Shown piece after piece: positions 25,933-34,041 of a DNA stretch of 37,024 bases. Position 1 is the stretch's first letter, and each line of letters starts with the position of its first letter. The stretch is from NCBI RefSeq assembly GCF_024622975.1, contig NZ_JANJZT010000031.1, positions 1 to 37,024 of the forward strand, read 5' to 3'. Position numbers and translations under genes: made by a program. The stretch is from Blautia caecimuris. Lineage in GTDB: Bacteria > Bacillota > Clostridia > Lachnospirales > Lachnospiraceae. The notes beneath the pieces were generated by a model. The model was not told the origin of the DNA, ran no database searches, and worked only from the letters and a program-made list of their open reading frames with translations.

Positions 25933-28383
25933 TTACTTACAGGTTCTCAGCATAAACATTGGTGTGGGATTATAAAACTCATCCTTTTCCACATAAATCC
26001 TGCTACTGATTCCCAGATCCACAGAAAATTCCTGAAGCTTCATTGCCCCCAGAGTCTCCAGATCCCAGGCTGGACGGCTGTAGGAACTGATTGGAAGCTG
26101 ACGTTTGATCTCCTCACATTCTCTCATCATATCATCGCCAATTTCCTGATGCGCATGGTTGTCCGGAAGCTCGCACAGGTCTGTAAAATCACTGAGTCCG
26201 TAATTTGCATCAAAATTCAAAAGTATGCCGCCTTTTTTCAGTACACGCACCCATTCTCTGTAAGCGCTTTTTACATCCGGCAGGGTCCAGGTAAGGTTTC
26301 GGGAAATCACCACATCAAAGCTTTCGTCTGCAAATCTCAGATTTTCTGCATCCATTACAAAGAACTCACAGTCTGTTTTTTCCTCTTCTGCAAGCGTTCT
26401 GGCATTTTCAACCATATCAGGCGTCAGATCCACACCAGTGACCTGATATCCTTCTTTTGCCAGAAGCACGGAAAAAAATCCCGCTCCGCAGCCCACGTCA
26501 AGGACCCTGAGATTTCTGTCCTGAGGAAGCTGATTTTTTATTTCATAAAGCCATCGTTCAGACATAGGACTGTGAAGCTCCGCCCTTTTATGTTCCAGGA
26601 AATCTCCGCTTCTTTTTTCCCAGTAGCTTACAATTCGCTCTTTCCGCTCATCATAGGGATTGACAATCTTTCCATAAGCGATCATCGGCCCGTCCCCCAG
26701 TACCTGAAGCGTGCCGGTCTGATACAGGATCACACCGTCATACTCGGCCACGCTCAGCTCCAGAAGACCGCCTTCATAATCCCGCACTTCACCCAGAATC
26801 TCTCCTTCCCGGATCATATCGCCGGGCTTTTTAAAGGGATACCACAACCCGTCCCGGGAAGCGTCCTGATAACAGATATCTGTAACATCCAGAGGATAAT
26901 AAGTTCTGTAATCCTTTTTCCCCTGATAAATTCCCAGATGACAGAGAATATTCCTGACATCTCTTCTTGTAGAGCGTACTTCTTCACTGGTCCAGGCTCC
27001 CATACCGCCCCGCTCAATAAGAATACTGGGGATTCCCTGAGAAGCCGCATAGTTATAAGCGCCCCCTGACGCCACATTGGAGCGGACCATGTAAGGTACG
27101 TCCACCTGCTCTGCCATGCGTCTTGACTGACTGACTGTTTTTTCATCTGCCATGCCCGCATAATACACATAAGAAGTCAGCTGTTCATAGTCATCCCCAC
27201 TGTGCAGGTCAATGTAATAATCTGCTGCCGGCTGAAGCTCATGGGAAACTGCCCATGCAAGACGTTCCATTTCTGTACCTTTTGGATTTCCGGGAAATTC
27301 CCTGTTCAGGTTTTTTCCGTCTGTCAGTCCCATACTTCCGTTTCTCCGCTCAAACGCCGGAACATTTATCACCTTAACAATGATTATGGTACCTGCCACC
27401 TTCTGTATCTTCAGTTTCTGCGACAGCTCAATAGCAGCCTGTATCCCCACATATTCGCCCCCGTGGACTCCTGCAGTGATCAGCATTGTTTTTCCAGGTC
27501 TTGTTCCATGAAGCACGGCAGCCGGAAGCCGGAATTCGCCCTGTCCCAGCTCCAGATAACCTGTCCACACGTTTCCGGGTTCCACTGAAATATGATTGAG
27601 GCAAAAGCTTTCTCTTTTTTTCCCGGAAAGAAGAAAGATCGGGGTGGAGCCATTATTTGCGATCTCTTCTTCTGTCCATACCTGTTTCCACACCTCTGTG
27701 TCGCAGCTTACTTCTGTCAGCCCTGCATTTTTCAGGGCTTCCACATCCCACTGAGGACGCTTCTGTCTGCTTAAAGGAACCTGTCTGGCAATGGCCTCCA
27801 TCCGTTCAATATCTGTTCCTGTATAATAATCTTCCAGATTTTTTTCTTCCACCCTCTGGCGGTCCTTCTCGTAACCGCTGCGCTTTTCCTCATCATAAAG
27901 ATGACCGTACCAGTCTGCATCAAAATTGCACAGAAGTCCGCCCGGTTTCAGCACACGTACCCATTCCTCATACGCCTGTCCCGGGTTTTCCAGATTCCAG
28001 GTAACATTTCTGGAAAATACCGCGTCAAATTCGCAGTCTCCCAGTTCAAGCTTCTGGGCGTCACTGAGCTTCCAGGTGATTTTTTCCGCAAACACTCCTG
28101 TATTCTTTTTTGCCTCTTTCAGCATCTCCTCTGTAACGTCTGCTGCCGTTACCTGATATCCGGCCTCCGCAAGAAGCAGGGCAAAAAATCCCGGTCCGGT
28201 TCCCACATCAAGAACCTTCAGCTCCTCCGGGTTCTTTCCCGGAAAATTCTCTTCAAGGAGAGAAAGAAGCTTGTTCTTCCACATACTCCGTCTGGCGTCT
28301 GCCATTTCCTGCTGATTATATTCTGAATAGCCCTCTGCACGCTGTGTCCAGTAGGCATGAATTTCTTCCTTTAACGTATTCAT
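25933..28383 (-). CDS. Fusion: SAM methyltransferase - AspA/AstE zinc deacylase - SAM methyltransferase
   Basis: The product is about 816 aa and predicted cytoplasmic. Domain 1 (about 1-255) is a class I methyltransferase with motif I VLDVGTGPG at 57-65. Domain 2 (about 265-575) is of the aspartoacylase/succinylglutamate desuccinylase (M14-like) family: zinc ligands H307, E310 (GVHGGEYVG) and H394 (DLHSGD), substrate motif NLNR at 358-361, catalytic E457, and the C-terminal beta domain at 512-572. Domain 3 (about 580-816) is a second methyltransferase with VLDVGCGAG at 627-635. Domains 1 and 3 are homologous throughout (SRNVTWNL/SRNLTWTL, EWVRVLK.GG, NFDA, RP.WD), pointing to internal duplication. 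Start choice is uncertain: ATG 28383 fits the domain start but has a weak RBS; 28476 adds 31 residues. It heads the importer B operon. Confidence 0.9.
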   Translation of the reverse strand: MNTLKEEIHAYWTQRAEGYSEYNQQEMADARRSMWKNKLLSLLEENFPGKNPEELKVLDVGTGPGFFALLLAEAGYQVTAADVTEEMLKEAKKNTGVFAEKITWKLSDAQKLELGDCEFDAVFSRNVTWNLENPGQAYEEWVRVLKPGGLLCNFDADWYGHLYDEEKRSGYEKDRQRVEEKNLEDYYTGTDIERMEAIARQVPLSRQKRPQWDVEALKNAGLTEVSCDTEVWKQVWTEEEIANNGSTPIFLLSGKKRESFCLNHISVEPGNVWTGYLELGQGEFRLPAAVLHGTRPGKTMLITAGVHGGEYVGIQAAIELSQKLKIQKVAGTIIIVKVINVPAFERRNGSMGLTDGKNLNREFPGNPKGTEMERLAWAVSHELQPAADYYIDLHSGDDYEQLTSYVYYAGMADEKTVSQSRRMAEQVDVPYMVRSNVASGGAYNYAASQGIPSILIERGGMGAWTSEEVRSTRRDVRNILCHLGIYQGKKDYRTYYPLDVTDICYQDASRDGLWYPFKKPGDMIREGEILGEVRDYEGGLLELSVAEYDGVILYQTGTLQVLGDGPMIAYGKIVNPYDERKERIVSYWEKRSGDFLEHKRAELHSPMSERWLYEIKNQLPQDRNLRVLDVGCGAGFFSVLLAKEGYQVTGVDLTPDMVENARTLAEEEKTDCEFFVMDAENLRFADESFDVVISRNLTWTLPDVKSAYREWVRVLKKGGILLNFDANYGLSDFTDLCELPDNHAHQEIGDDMMRECEEIKRQLPISSYSRPAWDLETLGAMKLQEFSVDLGISSRIYVEKDEFYNPTPMFMLRTCK

Positions 28384-28531
28384 GATTCTTTCTGCTCTTT
28401 CTGTTAGTATGTTCTTTCTATAAAAAGAATCCTGTATTTTTTCGGTTCCTGCCTGTGGCTGCCGGTTAATTTTCATTTCCTGCTGCCTGTGGCAATAAAA
28501 TTTTTATAATGGACTTTTTATAGACGGCTTT

Positions 28532-28561
28532 ATTATATAAAAAAAGAAATCCCTCCTGCAA
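28532..28561 (-). promoter_or_regulatory. Candidate promoter of the fusion-lysR-importer B operon
   Basis: On the minus strand TTGCAG (28556-28561) and TATAAT (28532-28537) are 18 bases apart. The -35 element lies within the loop of the upstream gene's terminator hairpin and the -10 just past its T-run. The match is moderate, and the overlap with the terminator makes it tentative. Confidence 0.45.
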
Positions 28562-28582
28562 CCCTCCCGGGGGGATTTCTTT
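28536..28582 (-). terminator. Intrinsic terminator of the plsY-like/glycosyltransferase operon
   Basis: On the minus strand AAAGAAATCCCC and AGGGATTTCTTT form a long stem followed by TTTTATAT. It lies just after the glycosyltransferase stop and immediately before the fusion-gene leader. Confidence 0.8.
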
Positions 28583-28587
28583 GCTGT

Positions 28588-29712
28588 TCAAAACCTGTTT
28601 CTTTTCTGGATTTCTCCGCTGATAAATTCATACAGCTTCTCCACCGCGTCTCCGTGAATCTGCTTTTTCTGAGCGCTGACCATCTGAGCTACCGCCTCAG
28701 GATCGTTCATAAGCTGGATTCCTTTTTCCACCTGCCCATTGAGGGTAATTGCTGACCAGCTCATGCCTGCCTTCATAAAAAATTTCCGGTTTACTGTTTC
28801 GCAGCCGGGAATCGGAGCCGTATGGATCATCGGCACACCCGTCACTGCCGCTTCTGTAGATGTCAAACCGCCCGGCTTTGTAAAAAGAACGTCACAGGCC
28901 TTCAGATAAAGAGACATCTGGGTGGTAAATCCCAGAATCTGTACCCGGGGCTGTTTACAAAACTCTTTTTTCAACTTCTGTTCCGCCTTGCGGTTGCTTC
29001 CGCAGATCACAAGAATTTTTTCCTGAGCTGTGCCTTCCAAAAGCTTTTTTACAAGCTCGGAAAGATCTCCGGCCCCCATACTTCCTCCGGCTGCCAGAAA
29101 ATATCTGCCTTTCGTATCAAGCCCCAGCTTCTCCCTTGCCTGTTCTCTGCTTGTATTCCTCCGGCAGCTCTTAGCCACCGGAATCCCAAAAGCCAAAAGC
29201 TTCTCCGCAGGAATCCCCCGTCTGACACAGGACTTTTTTAAAGCCTCATGGGGAAGCACATAATAATCACAGTCTGTCTCCTCCCAGAAGGGAATACAGG
29301 TGTAATCTGTCATTACTGCCACCGTAAGCGGAAGCTTCATGCCCTTTCGTTTCATATAAGTAATTGTTTCTGCCGGATAAAGATGCGGCATGATCAGAAC
29401 ATCAACCGGATGTTCACGTAAATATCCGTCCAGATACTTTGCCATTCTCCCGTTAATATAATACACAGGAGATTTCTTCAGCAACCGGCTGGCTACCATT
29501 CCCAGCTTATAAAAAAGCCCGAAAAGTCTGGGCGTTTTTTTGACGATCTGAACATATCCGTCTCCTACCAGACGTGAAACTCCCTCTCCTGCAAGGCAGA
29601 GATAGTCAAGTACATATGCCTCGTCGCCTCTCTCCTGCATCTCCTCTGCAATCGCCCGGGCTGCAGAATTATGTCCGCCTCCTGTATTGCAGGACAAAAT
29701 CAATGCTTTCAT
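28588..29712 (-). CDS. GT28-family glycolipid glycosyltransferase (MGDG synthase/UgtP-like)
   Basis: This 374-aa glycosyltransferase resembles monogalactosyldiacylglycerol synthase and processive diacylglycerol glucosyltransferases, which transfer a sugar from a UDP-sugar to diacylglycerol at the cytoplasmic membrane face. The N-terminal domain has the lipid-acceptor motif SCNTGGGHNSAARAI (about residues 7-21). The C-terminal domain has the nucleotide-sugar motifs AAGGSMGAGDL and TKPGGLTSTEAAVTGVP, with P-G-C-E-T-V-N downstream. The start overlaps the upstream acyltransferase gene by four bases (ATGA), so the two are translationally coupled, and an intrinsic terminator follows. Confidence 0.88.
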   Translation of the reverse strand: MKALILSCNTGGGHNSAARAIAEEMQERGDEAYVLDYLCLAGEGVSRLVGDGYVQIVKKTPRLFGLFYKLGMVASRLLKKSPVYYINGRMAKYLDGYLREHPVDVLIMPHLYPAETITYMKRKGMKLPLTVAVMTDYTCIPFWEETDCDYYVLPHEALKKSCVRRGIPAEKLLAFGIPVAKSCRRNTSREQAREKLGLDTKGRYFLAAGGSMGAGDLSELVKKLLEGTAQEKILVICGSNRKAEQKLKKEFCKQPRVQILGFTTQMSLYLKACDVLFTKPGGLTSTEAAVTGVPMIHTAPIPGCETVNRKFFMKAGMSWSAITLNGQVEKGIQLMNDPEAVAQMVSAQKKQIHGDAVEKLYEFISGEIQKRNRF

Positions 29713-30317
29713 TCAAGTCTCCATTCCTCTCCCCGCCTGTATGCGGCATTTGCCTTCAGACAATGTTTATGTATCACAATCCCCGACATCAGGACACAGC
29801 CGGCCAAGACTGTTCTGCGCGGCACTGTCAGCATAACAGTAACAGCAAAGGCCAGAAACGTATATACGCTTTTTCTGGTATTAGACCTGGCAGATATTAC
29901 GATCACAAACAGCAGATACCAGAAAATCAGAGCTGCCAGAGGCTGCCACAGAGGAAGCAGTCCGATCAGTACGCCAAAAGATACTGCAATAGCCTTGCCC
30001 CCATGTCCTTTCTGAAACAGAGAATGAGCATGTCCGAATACAGGCGCGGCCATTACCAGCGCAAACATCCAGGAATCCATTCCCAGATCCCTGGCGCACA
30101 GGGCAACCGGAAGCGCCCCCTTTCCCAGATCTGCCAGAAGAACCAGTATCCCACAAAAAGCGCCTCCACAAGCAAATGCATTAAACGTTCCCGGATTTCC
30201 ATCCTCAGACTCTGTCTGAACATCCACTCCCCGAAAGATCATAGGAATCAGCCGTCCAAACAAAATACTTCCTGACAAAAATCCCATAATCACATAGAAA
30301 AAGTATCCATATTTCAT
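29709..30317 (-). CDS. PlsY-like glycerol-3-phosphate acyltransferase, divergent
   Basis: This 202-aa polytopic membrane protein of the PlsY family would acylate glycerol-3-phosphate with acyl-phosphate. Three family motifs are visible in order: SGSILFGRLI..GNPGTFNA (motif 1, about residues 15-48), DLGKGALP (motif 2), and GHAHSLFQKGHGGKAIA (motif 3). The last departs from canonical GHxFPxFLxFKGGKGVA, and NPGTFNA replaces the usual GNxGATN. About five membrane segments are present. Coupling to a glycolipid glycosyltransferase suggests a specialised lipid pathway rather than the housekeeping PlsY; this is inference. Confidence 0.8.
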   Translation of the reverse strand: MKYGYFFYVIMGFLSGSILFGRLIPMIFRGVDVQTESEDGNPGTFNAFACGGAFCGILVLLADLGKGALPVALCARDLGMDSWMFALVMAAPVFGHAHSLFQKGHGGKAIAVSFGVLIGLLPLWQPLAALIFWYLLFVIVISARSNTRKSVYTFLAFAVTVMLTVPRRTVLAGCVLMSGIVIHKHCLKANAAYRRGEEWRLE

Positions 30318-30453
30318 AATCCAACCTGCTTTCCTGCTGCAAATAAAATCTCACAGTCGTTTCTAACCAGAGCTGGGCTTCTCCTCCGACCTCTGAATTT
30401 CTCATTTCCCTTAATTACAGTTCTCTATCAATCCCCTGTCCAGAGTTTTCCTG

Positions 30454-31356
30454 TTACAATACCATACTCCACAGACAGATTGTGGGAAGCGATAACAAAG
30501 TAGAAAAAATAACCATTTTTGTTGCAAAGGGAGAATCCACCCCATATTTCTCTGCCAGAATACTTGTGGTAGCGCCTGCCGGCATGGCAGCCAGCAGTAC
30601 ACAGATGCCAAAAGCATTTTTATCAAGAGGCAGAAAGCTACAGACTCCGTACACCACTGCCGGAATCACCACAAGCCTGTGAAACGTAAACTTTGCCACA
30701 GTCCGGTCCCAGAAATCCTTTACATTGATATCTGCAAGAATCATTCCAACTGCCATCATGGAAAAAGCTGTATTGCAGTTTCCTATATAATCCACTGCAT
30801 CTGTAACCGGCGCCGGAAGCTTCCACCCGGTAAACATAAGAAGAATACCCAGTTCACTCATAATAATACAGGGATGCGTCAGAACCTTCCTGACCGTTTC
30901 TTTCCGGTCTGTGGTTCCGGAAAAAACTGCCAGTCCGGAAGTCCACATCATGATCCTCTGAGGAATCAGATAAATACTGGCAAGCACCAGCCCCTCTGCC
31001 CCGTAAATCCCCTCTGCTACCGGATTTCCCAGAAACCCTGCGTTTGAACAGATCGTTCCATACCGGAGACATTTATTTTTCCCCTCTGGTTCCTTCCTGA
31101 AGATCAGCCTTCCATAAAACACGCAAAAAATCTGAATCCCGACAGAGATCAGAAGGACCTCCAGATAATACAAGAGTCTGCCCTCCACAGGACTGTTCAT
31201 AAATGCATGAAGAATGTTGCAGGGCAGAATCACATAAATAACAAGATCGTTCAGGTTTTTTTGTCCCTGCGGTCCAATGAGCCCGATGCGCTTCAGCATA
31301 AATCCCACTGCTACCAGAAGAAAAATCGTTGCCTGCAGCGTAAGTACTTTTTCCAT
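30454..31356 (-). CDS. AEC-family (auxin efflux carrier-like) transporter
   Basis: This is a 300-aa integral membrane transporter of the AEC/bile-acid-arsenite-riboflavin fold, a family that includes malate and other organic anion carriers. About ten membrane segments are visible, with the family-typical N-terminal FLLVAVGFMLKRIGLI, a mid-protein NAGFLGNPVAEGIYG, and C-terminal AAMPAGATTSILAEKYG where unwound helices cross. The start at 31356 (MEKVLTLQ) follows AGAGGGGTATT; upstream in-frame codons run through the promoter. It has its own promoter at 31437-31465 and is divergent from the MATE gene. Confidence 0.9.
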   Translation of the reverse strand: MEKVLTLQATIFLLVAVGFMLKRIGLIGPQGQKNLNDLVIYVILPCNILHAFMNSPVEGRLLYYLEVLLISVGIQIFCVFYGRLIFRKEPEGKNKCLRYGTICSNAGFLGNPVAEGIYGAEGLVLASIYLIPQRIMMWTSGLAVFSGTTDRKETVRKVLTHPCIIMSELGILLMFTGWKLPAPVTDAVDYIGNCNTAFSMMAVGMILADINVKDFWDRTVAKFTFHRLVVIPAVVYGVCSFLPLDKNAFGICVLLAAMPAGATTSILAEKYGVDSPFATKMVIFSTLLSLPTICLWSMVL

Positions 31357-31436
31357 AATACCCCTCTTTTCCTGTCTGTACAGAAAATCTCCTGTCATAA
31401 TCATACTGACCGCTGATTTTTCTGAAAGATATCCCC

Positions 31437-31465
31437 AGTGTATCACAACCAAAAAATACTCGCAA
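31437..31465 (-). promoter_or_regulatory. Sigma-A-type promoter of the AEC transporter
   Basis: On the minus strand TTGCGA (31460-31465) and TACACT (31437-31442) are 17 bases apart, about 80 bases upstream of the start codon. It is back to back with the plus-strand MATE promoter at 31484. Confidence 0.6.
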
Positions 31466-31483
31466 CAAAAAGACAAACCTCTC

Positions 31484-31513
31484 TTGACGGCACAGCTTAT
31501 ACCATGCTACAAT
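31484..31513 (+). promoter_or_regulatory. Sigma-A-type promoter of the MATE transporter
   Basis: TTGACG (31484-31489) and TACAAT (31508-31513) are 18 bases apart. Transcription would begin near 31520, giving a leader of about 125 bases before the MATE start codon. Confidence 0.7.
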
Positions 31514-31520
31514 GTCACCT

Positions 31521-31604
31521 GTCCAAAACACAGTGTGGACTTTTTTGGCCAGGCCACTTTTCGCCACACAATTACCATCCGGTAGTTGTGCGGCTTATTT
31601 TTTT
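31521..31604 (+). terminator. Two terminator-like hairpins in the MATE leader
   Basis: Hairpin 1 pairs GTCCA (31521-31525) with TGGAC (31536-31540) and is followed by six T residues. Hairpin 2 pairs the 14-base arms 31563-31576 and 31581-31594 (one mismatch, one wobble) and is followed by TTATTTTTTT. Both lie between the promoter and the RBS of the MATE gene, the layout of an attenuated leader. No known riboswitch class was recognised. Confidence 0.6.
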
Positions 31605-31645
31605 GCCATAAAAGTCTTTTTTATAAACCAACAGGAGGAATATAA

Positions 31646-32977
31646 ATGAACAATACTTTTATGAAAGAAAAGCCAGTATTTCCTCTGATCATGTCCATGG
31701 CTCTCCCCATGGTGATCTCCATGCTGGTAAACTCTTTGTATAATATAGTAGACAGCTTCTTTGTTGCGCAGATCAGTGAAGATGCCATGACAGCGCTTTC
31801 CCTGGTCTTTCCCATCCAGAACCTGGTGAATGCCATTGCCATTGGTTTTGGCGTGGGAATCAGCTCGCAGATTGCTTTTCATCTGGGAGCCGGAAATAAA
31901 CACAATGCAGATATTGCCGCTACTCACGGAACGGTTTTGTCCGCTGTACACGGACTTATTATGATGGTAGTCTGTACTCTGATCATGCCCTCCTTTCTTG
32001 GGCTTTTTACACCGGACAAAAAGGTTATTGATCTGGGCGTAAGATATTCCGGCATTGTTTTTGCCTTTTCTGTTGTGATAGGCCTTGACCTTGCCTTTGA
32101 GAAGATTTTTCAGGCAGTTGGAAGAATGAAAGTTACCATGTTTTCACTGATGTGCGGCTGCATTACCAATATTATACTGGACCCGGTTCTGATTTTCGGT
32201 CTTGGTCCCTTCCCTGCCCTTGGAATCGAAGGCGCTGCCCTGGCAACAGGTCTTGGACAGGTTTTAAATCTGATCATTTACCTGGTGATCTATTTTGCCC
32301 GCCCGATTCCTGTACGCATCAGGAAAACATGTCTGAAGCCAGACGGCAGCATGGACAAAAAGCTTTACGCCGTGGGAGTTCCGGCAATTCTGAATATTGC
32401 GCTCCCCTCCCTTCTGATCTCCGTACTGAACAGCCTGCTTGCTGTTTACTCCCAGAGCTATGTGGTAATTCTGGGCATTTATTACAAGCTTCAGACCTTC
32501 CTTTATCTTCCTGCCAGCGGAATCGTCCAGGGTATGCGCCCTGTAATCGGATATAACTATGGAGCAGGAGAACACAAACGTGTGAAAAAAATCTATATGG
32601 TAACGCTTGCCATGAGCAGCGTCATTATGATCATCGGAACCGTTATCTGCCTGGCAGTTCCCAGACAGTTGATGGGACTGTTTACCTCCAATGCCGAAAC
32701 TGTCCTTGCAGGAAAAACAGCTCTCCGTATCATCAGCGCCGGCTTCCTGGTTTCCGCTGTATCTGTTACCGCCTGCGGCGCACTGGAGGGTCTGGGAAAG
32801 GGAACCCCTTCCCTGATCATCTCTCTGTGCAGATATGTACTGATCATCATTCCTGCTGCCTTCGTCCTCAGCAAAGTTTTTGGAGCTGTTGGAGTATGGC
32901 ATGCCTTCTGGATCGCCGAAGCAGCTACTGCAGTCGTAGCCGGTCTGATCAGCCGTAAAGTAGTATGGGGACGTTAA
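31646..32977 (+). CDS. MATE-family efflux transporter
   Basis: This is a 443-aa membrane antiporter of the multidrug and toxic compound extrusion family (DinF/NorM-like fold). It has twelve membrane segments in two six-helix halves. The first half carries PLVISMLVNSLYNIVDSFFV and GVGISSQIAFHLGAG; the second carries LPASGIVQGMRPVIGYNYGAG, the matching half-repeat motif (Q..P..G.N.GA). The start follows CAGGAGG. It is monocistronic, driven by its own promoter with an attenuator-like leader. Substrate unknown. Confidence 0.93.
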   Translation: MNNTFMKEKPVFPLIMSMALPMVISMLVNSLYNIVDSFFVAQISEDAMTALSLVFPIQNLVNAIAIGFGVGISSQIAFHLGAGNKHNADIAATHGTVLSAVHGLIMMVVCTLIMPSFLGLFTPDKKVIDLGVRYSGIVFAFSVVIGLDLAFEKIFQAVGRMKVTMFSLMCGCITNIILDPVLIFGLGPFPALGIEGAALATGLGQVLNLIIYLVIYFARPIPVRIRKTCLKPDGSMDKKLYAVGVPAILNIALPSLLISVLNSLLAVYSQSYVVILGIYYKLQTFLYLPASGIVQGMRPVIGYNYGAGEHKRVKKIYMVTLAMSSVIMIIGTVICLAVPRQLMGLFTSNAETVLAGKTALRIISAGFLVSAVSVTACGALEGLGKGTPSLIISLCRYVLIIIPAAFVLSKVFGAVGVWHAFWIAEAATAVVAGLISRKVVWGR

Positions 32978-32985
32978 ACGTCCCC
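32967..32985 (+). terminator. Hairpin at the MATE stop codon
   Basis: GGGGACG and CGTCCCC pair around TTAAA, spanning the stop codon. There is no strong T-run, so termination efficiency is doubtful. It lies between converging genes. Confidence 0.4.
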
Positions 32986-33033
32986 ATTAGATTTAGTATT
33001 CTAATTCCCCCCAGTATTCTTCATAGTATCTTT

Positions 33034-33459
33034 TCAGTATTTTCTGATATTTTTTTTTTCAGAAAGTGCATCATAAAACTTTTTATTTTTTATAAGATAT
33101 GACATCCATCCCAGCCATTCATTATCTTTTAGCAGAAGCGCCTGCTTTACCTGATAACCAACAGCATGCACCAAAAACTGAGGCTCCATTTTTTCCAGCC
33201 TCTCCATGATCAAAAATGCCCCAGGCCAGTTGATATCCTGCAGCCACTCCAGCATCTCACATGTGTATTTATTTAATTCTTCATCAGTTTTTTCACATAT
33301 TACTTTTGCGCAATTTTCCCATGACCATCCATATTCTATAGGCTGCATAAATACAGATAAGGATTTTATCTTTCTCGCCTCTCTGAGAGCCTCTTCCTGA
33401 ACCTCTACAGGTTGTCCCTCATCCATCATTTCAAATAAAGTATCAATATCTACTGACAT
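33034..33459 (-). CDS. DUF5071-like immunity-type protein, copy 1 (C-terminally frameshifted)
   Basis: This 141-aa protein is predicted to be cytoplasmic and alpha-helical with HEAT-like features. The core reads SLSVFMQPIEYGWSWENCAKVI, then EMLEWLQDINWPGAFLIMERLE; this matches my memory of DUF5071, found in polymorphic-toxin immunity contexts. The start follows GGAGGATATTGAT. It is a near duplicate of the gene at 34393-34860. A one-base deletion in an A-run (9 A versus the interrupted tract of copy 2) shifts the frame after DALSEK, replacing the conserved KYQKILKRYYEEYWGELEY tail with NIRKY. The ancestral frame would have stopped at 32993. Confidence 0.75.
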   Translation of the reverse strand: MSVDIDTLFEMMDEGQPVEVQEEALREARKIKSLSVFMQPIEYGWSWENCAKVICEKTDEELNKYTCEMLEWLQDINWPGAFLIMERLEKMEPQFLVHAVGYQVKQALLLKDNEWLGWMSYLIKNKKFYDALSEKKNIRKY

Positions 33460-33494
33460 ATCAATATCCTCCGTCCCATTTTATTGCTACACTT

Positions 33495-34004
33495 TTACTG
33501 CCTGAATCCATATAGATCAAGGTAAAATAAATCTCCTTTTTCTCCCCAATATTCGATATCCACCCCCAATTTTTGAAGTTCTTGTACTTCTTTGTCATTA
33601 TCTGTATACAAATAAGCTTCTTTTTCATGTGCTGTGAGTGCAAACCAGCAATAACCTTTTCTGTAAAAACATAAATCTACAGGCGCTCTGGGATAGCTCC
33701 ATTCAAATATATCATTTACTCTTGTCAGAATATCGTAACATTTCATATCCGCACAATAAACCATTAATCTATATACAGCCTCTCCTCCCATGGTTTTTGT
33801 ATGCGGCCATTCTGATACATTTTCAGCGTATAGTAAAAATGGCTCCAGGCTTTTTTTATATTCTTTAAAATCTTTATAGAACAACATGTTAGTTCCCTGT
33901 CTATAATAAACTACTGAGAAAAAATCACTGTTCAAAAGCATATATCTTATAAAACTATTATAAATCTCTTTATTTTTCATTTTATCAACAAAATATACCT
34001 TCAC
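33495..34004 (-). CDS. Uncharacterised immunity-like protein (169 aa)
   Basis: I do not recognise the family. The likely start is GTG at 34004, seven bases after GGAGG. The protein is soluble, aromatic-rich and mixed alpha/beta, with segments such as FFSVVYYRQGTNML, TMGGEAVYRLMVYCAD and GDLFYLDLYGF. It has no signal peptide. It lies 35 bases upstream of the DUF5071-like copy 1 in the same direction, so the two are probably co-transcribed. Context in an immunity-like array suggests a toxin-neutralising role; the sequence itself does not prove it. Confidence 0.65.
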   Translation of the reverse strand: MKVYFVDKMKNKEIYNSFIRYMLLNSDFFSVVYYRQGTNMLFYKDFKEYKKSLEPFLLYAENVSEWPHTKTMGGEAVYRLMVYCADMKCYDILTRVNDIFEWSYPRAPVDLCFYRKGYCWFALTAHEKEAYLYTDNDKEVQELQKLGVDIEYWGEKGDLFYLDLYGFRQ

Positions 34005-34041
34005 CCAATATCCTCCCGTATAGTATACCTTCTCTATTCCG

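Noticed and set aside
26149..27069. Plus-strand open frame (306 codons) opposite the fusion gene
   Set aside because: It overlaps the intact deacylase and second methyltransferase domains and has no start signal or domain.
31073..31567. Minus-strand open frame (164 codons) overlapping the AEC gene and crossing the MATE promoter
   Set aside because: Runs through two promoters and lies in a different frame from the clearly homologous AEC protein.
31520..31645. Known riboswitch class (guanidine, preQ1, fluoride, yybP-ykoY) in the MATE leader
   Set aside because: None of the conserved sequence signatures I know is visible, and the leader before the hairpins is very short.
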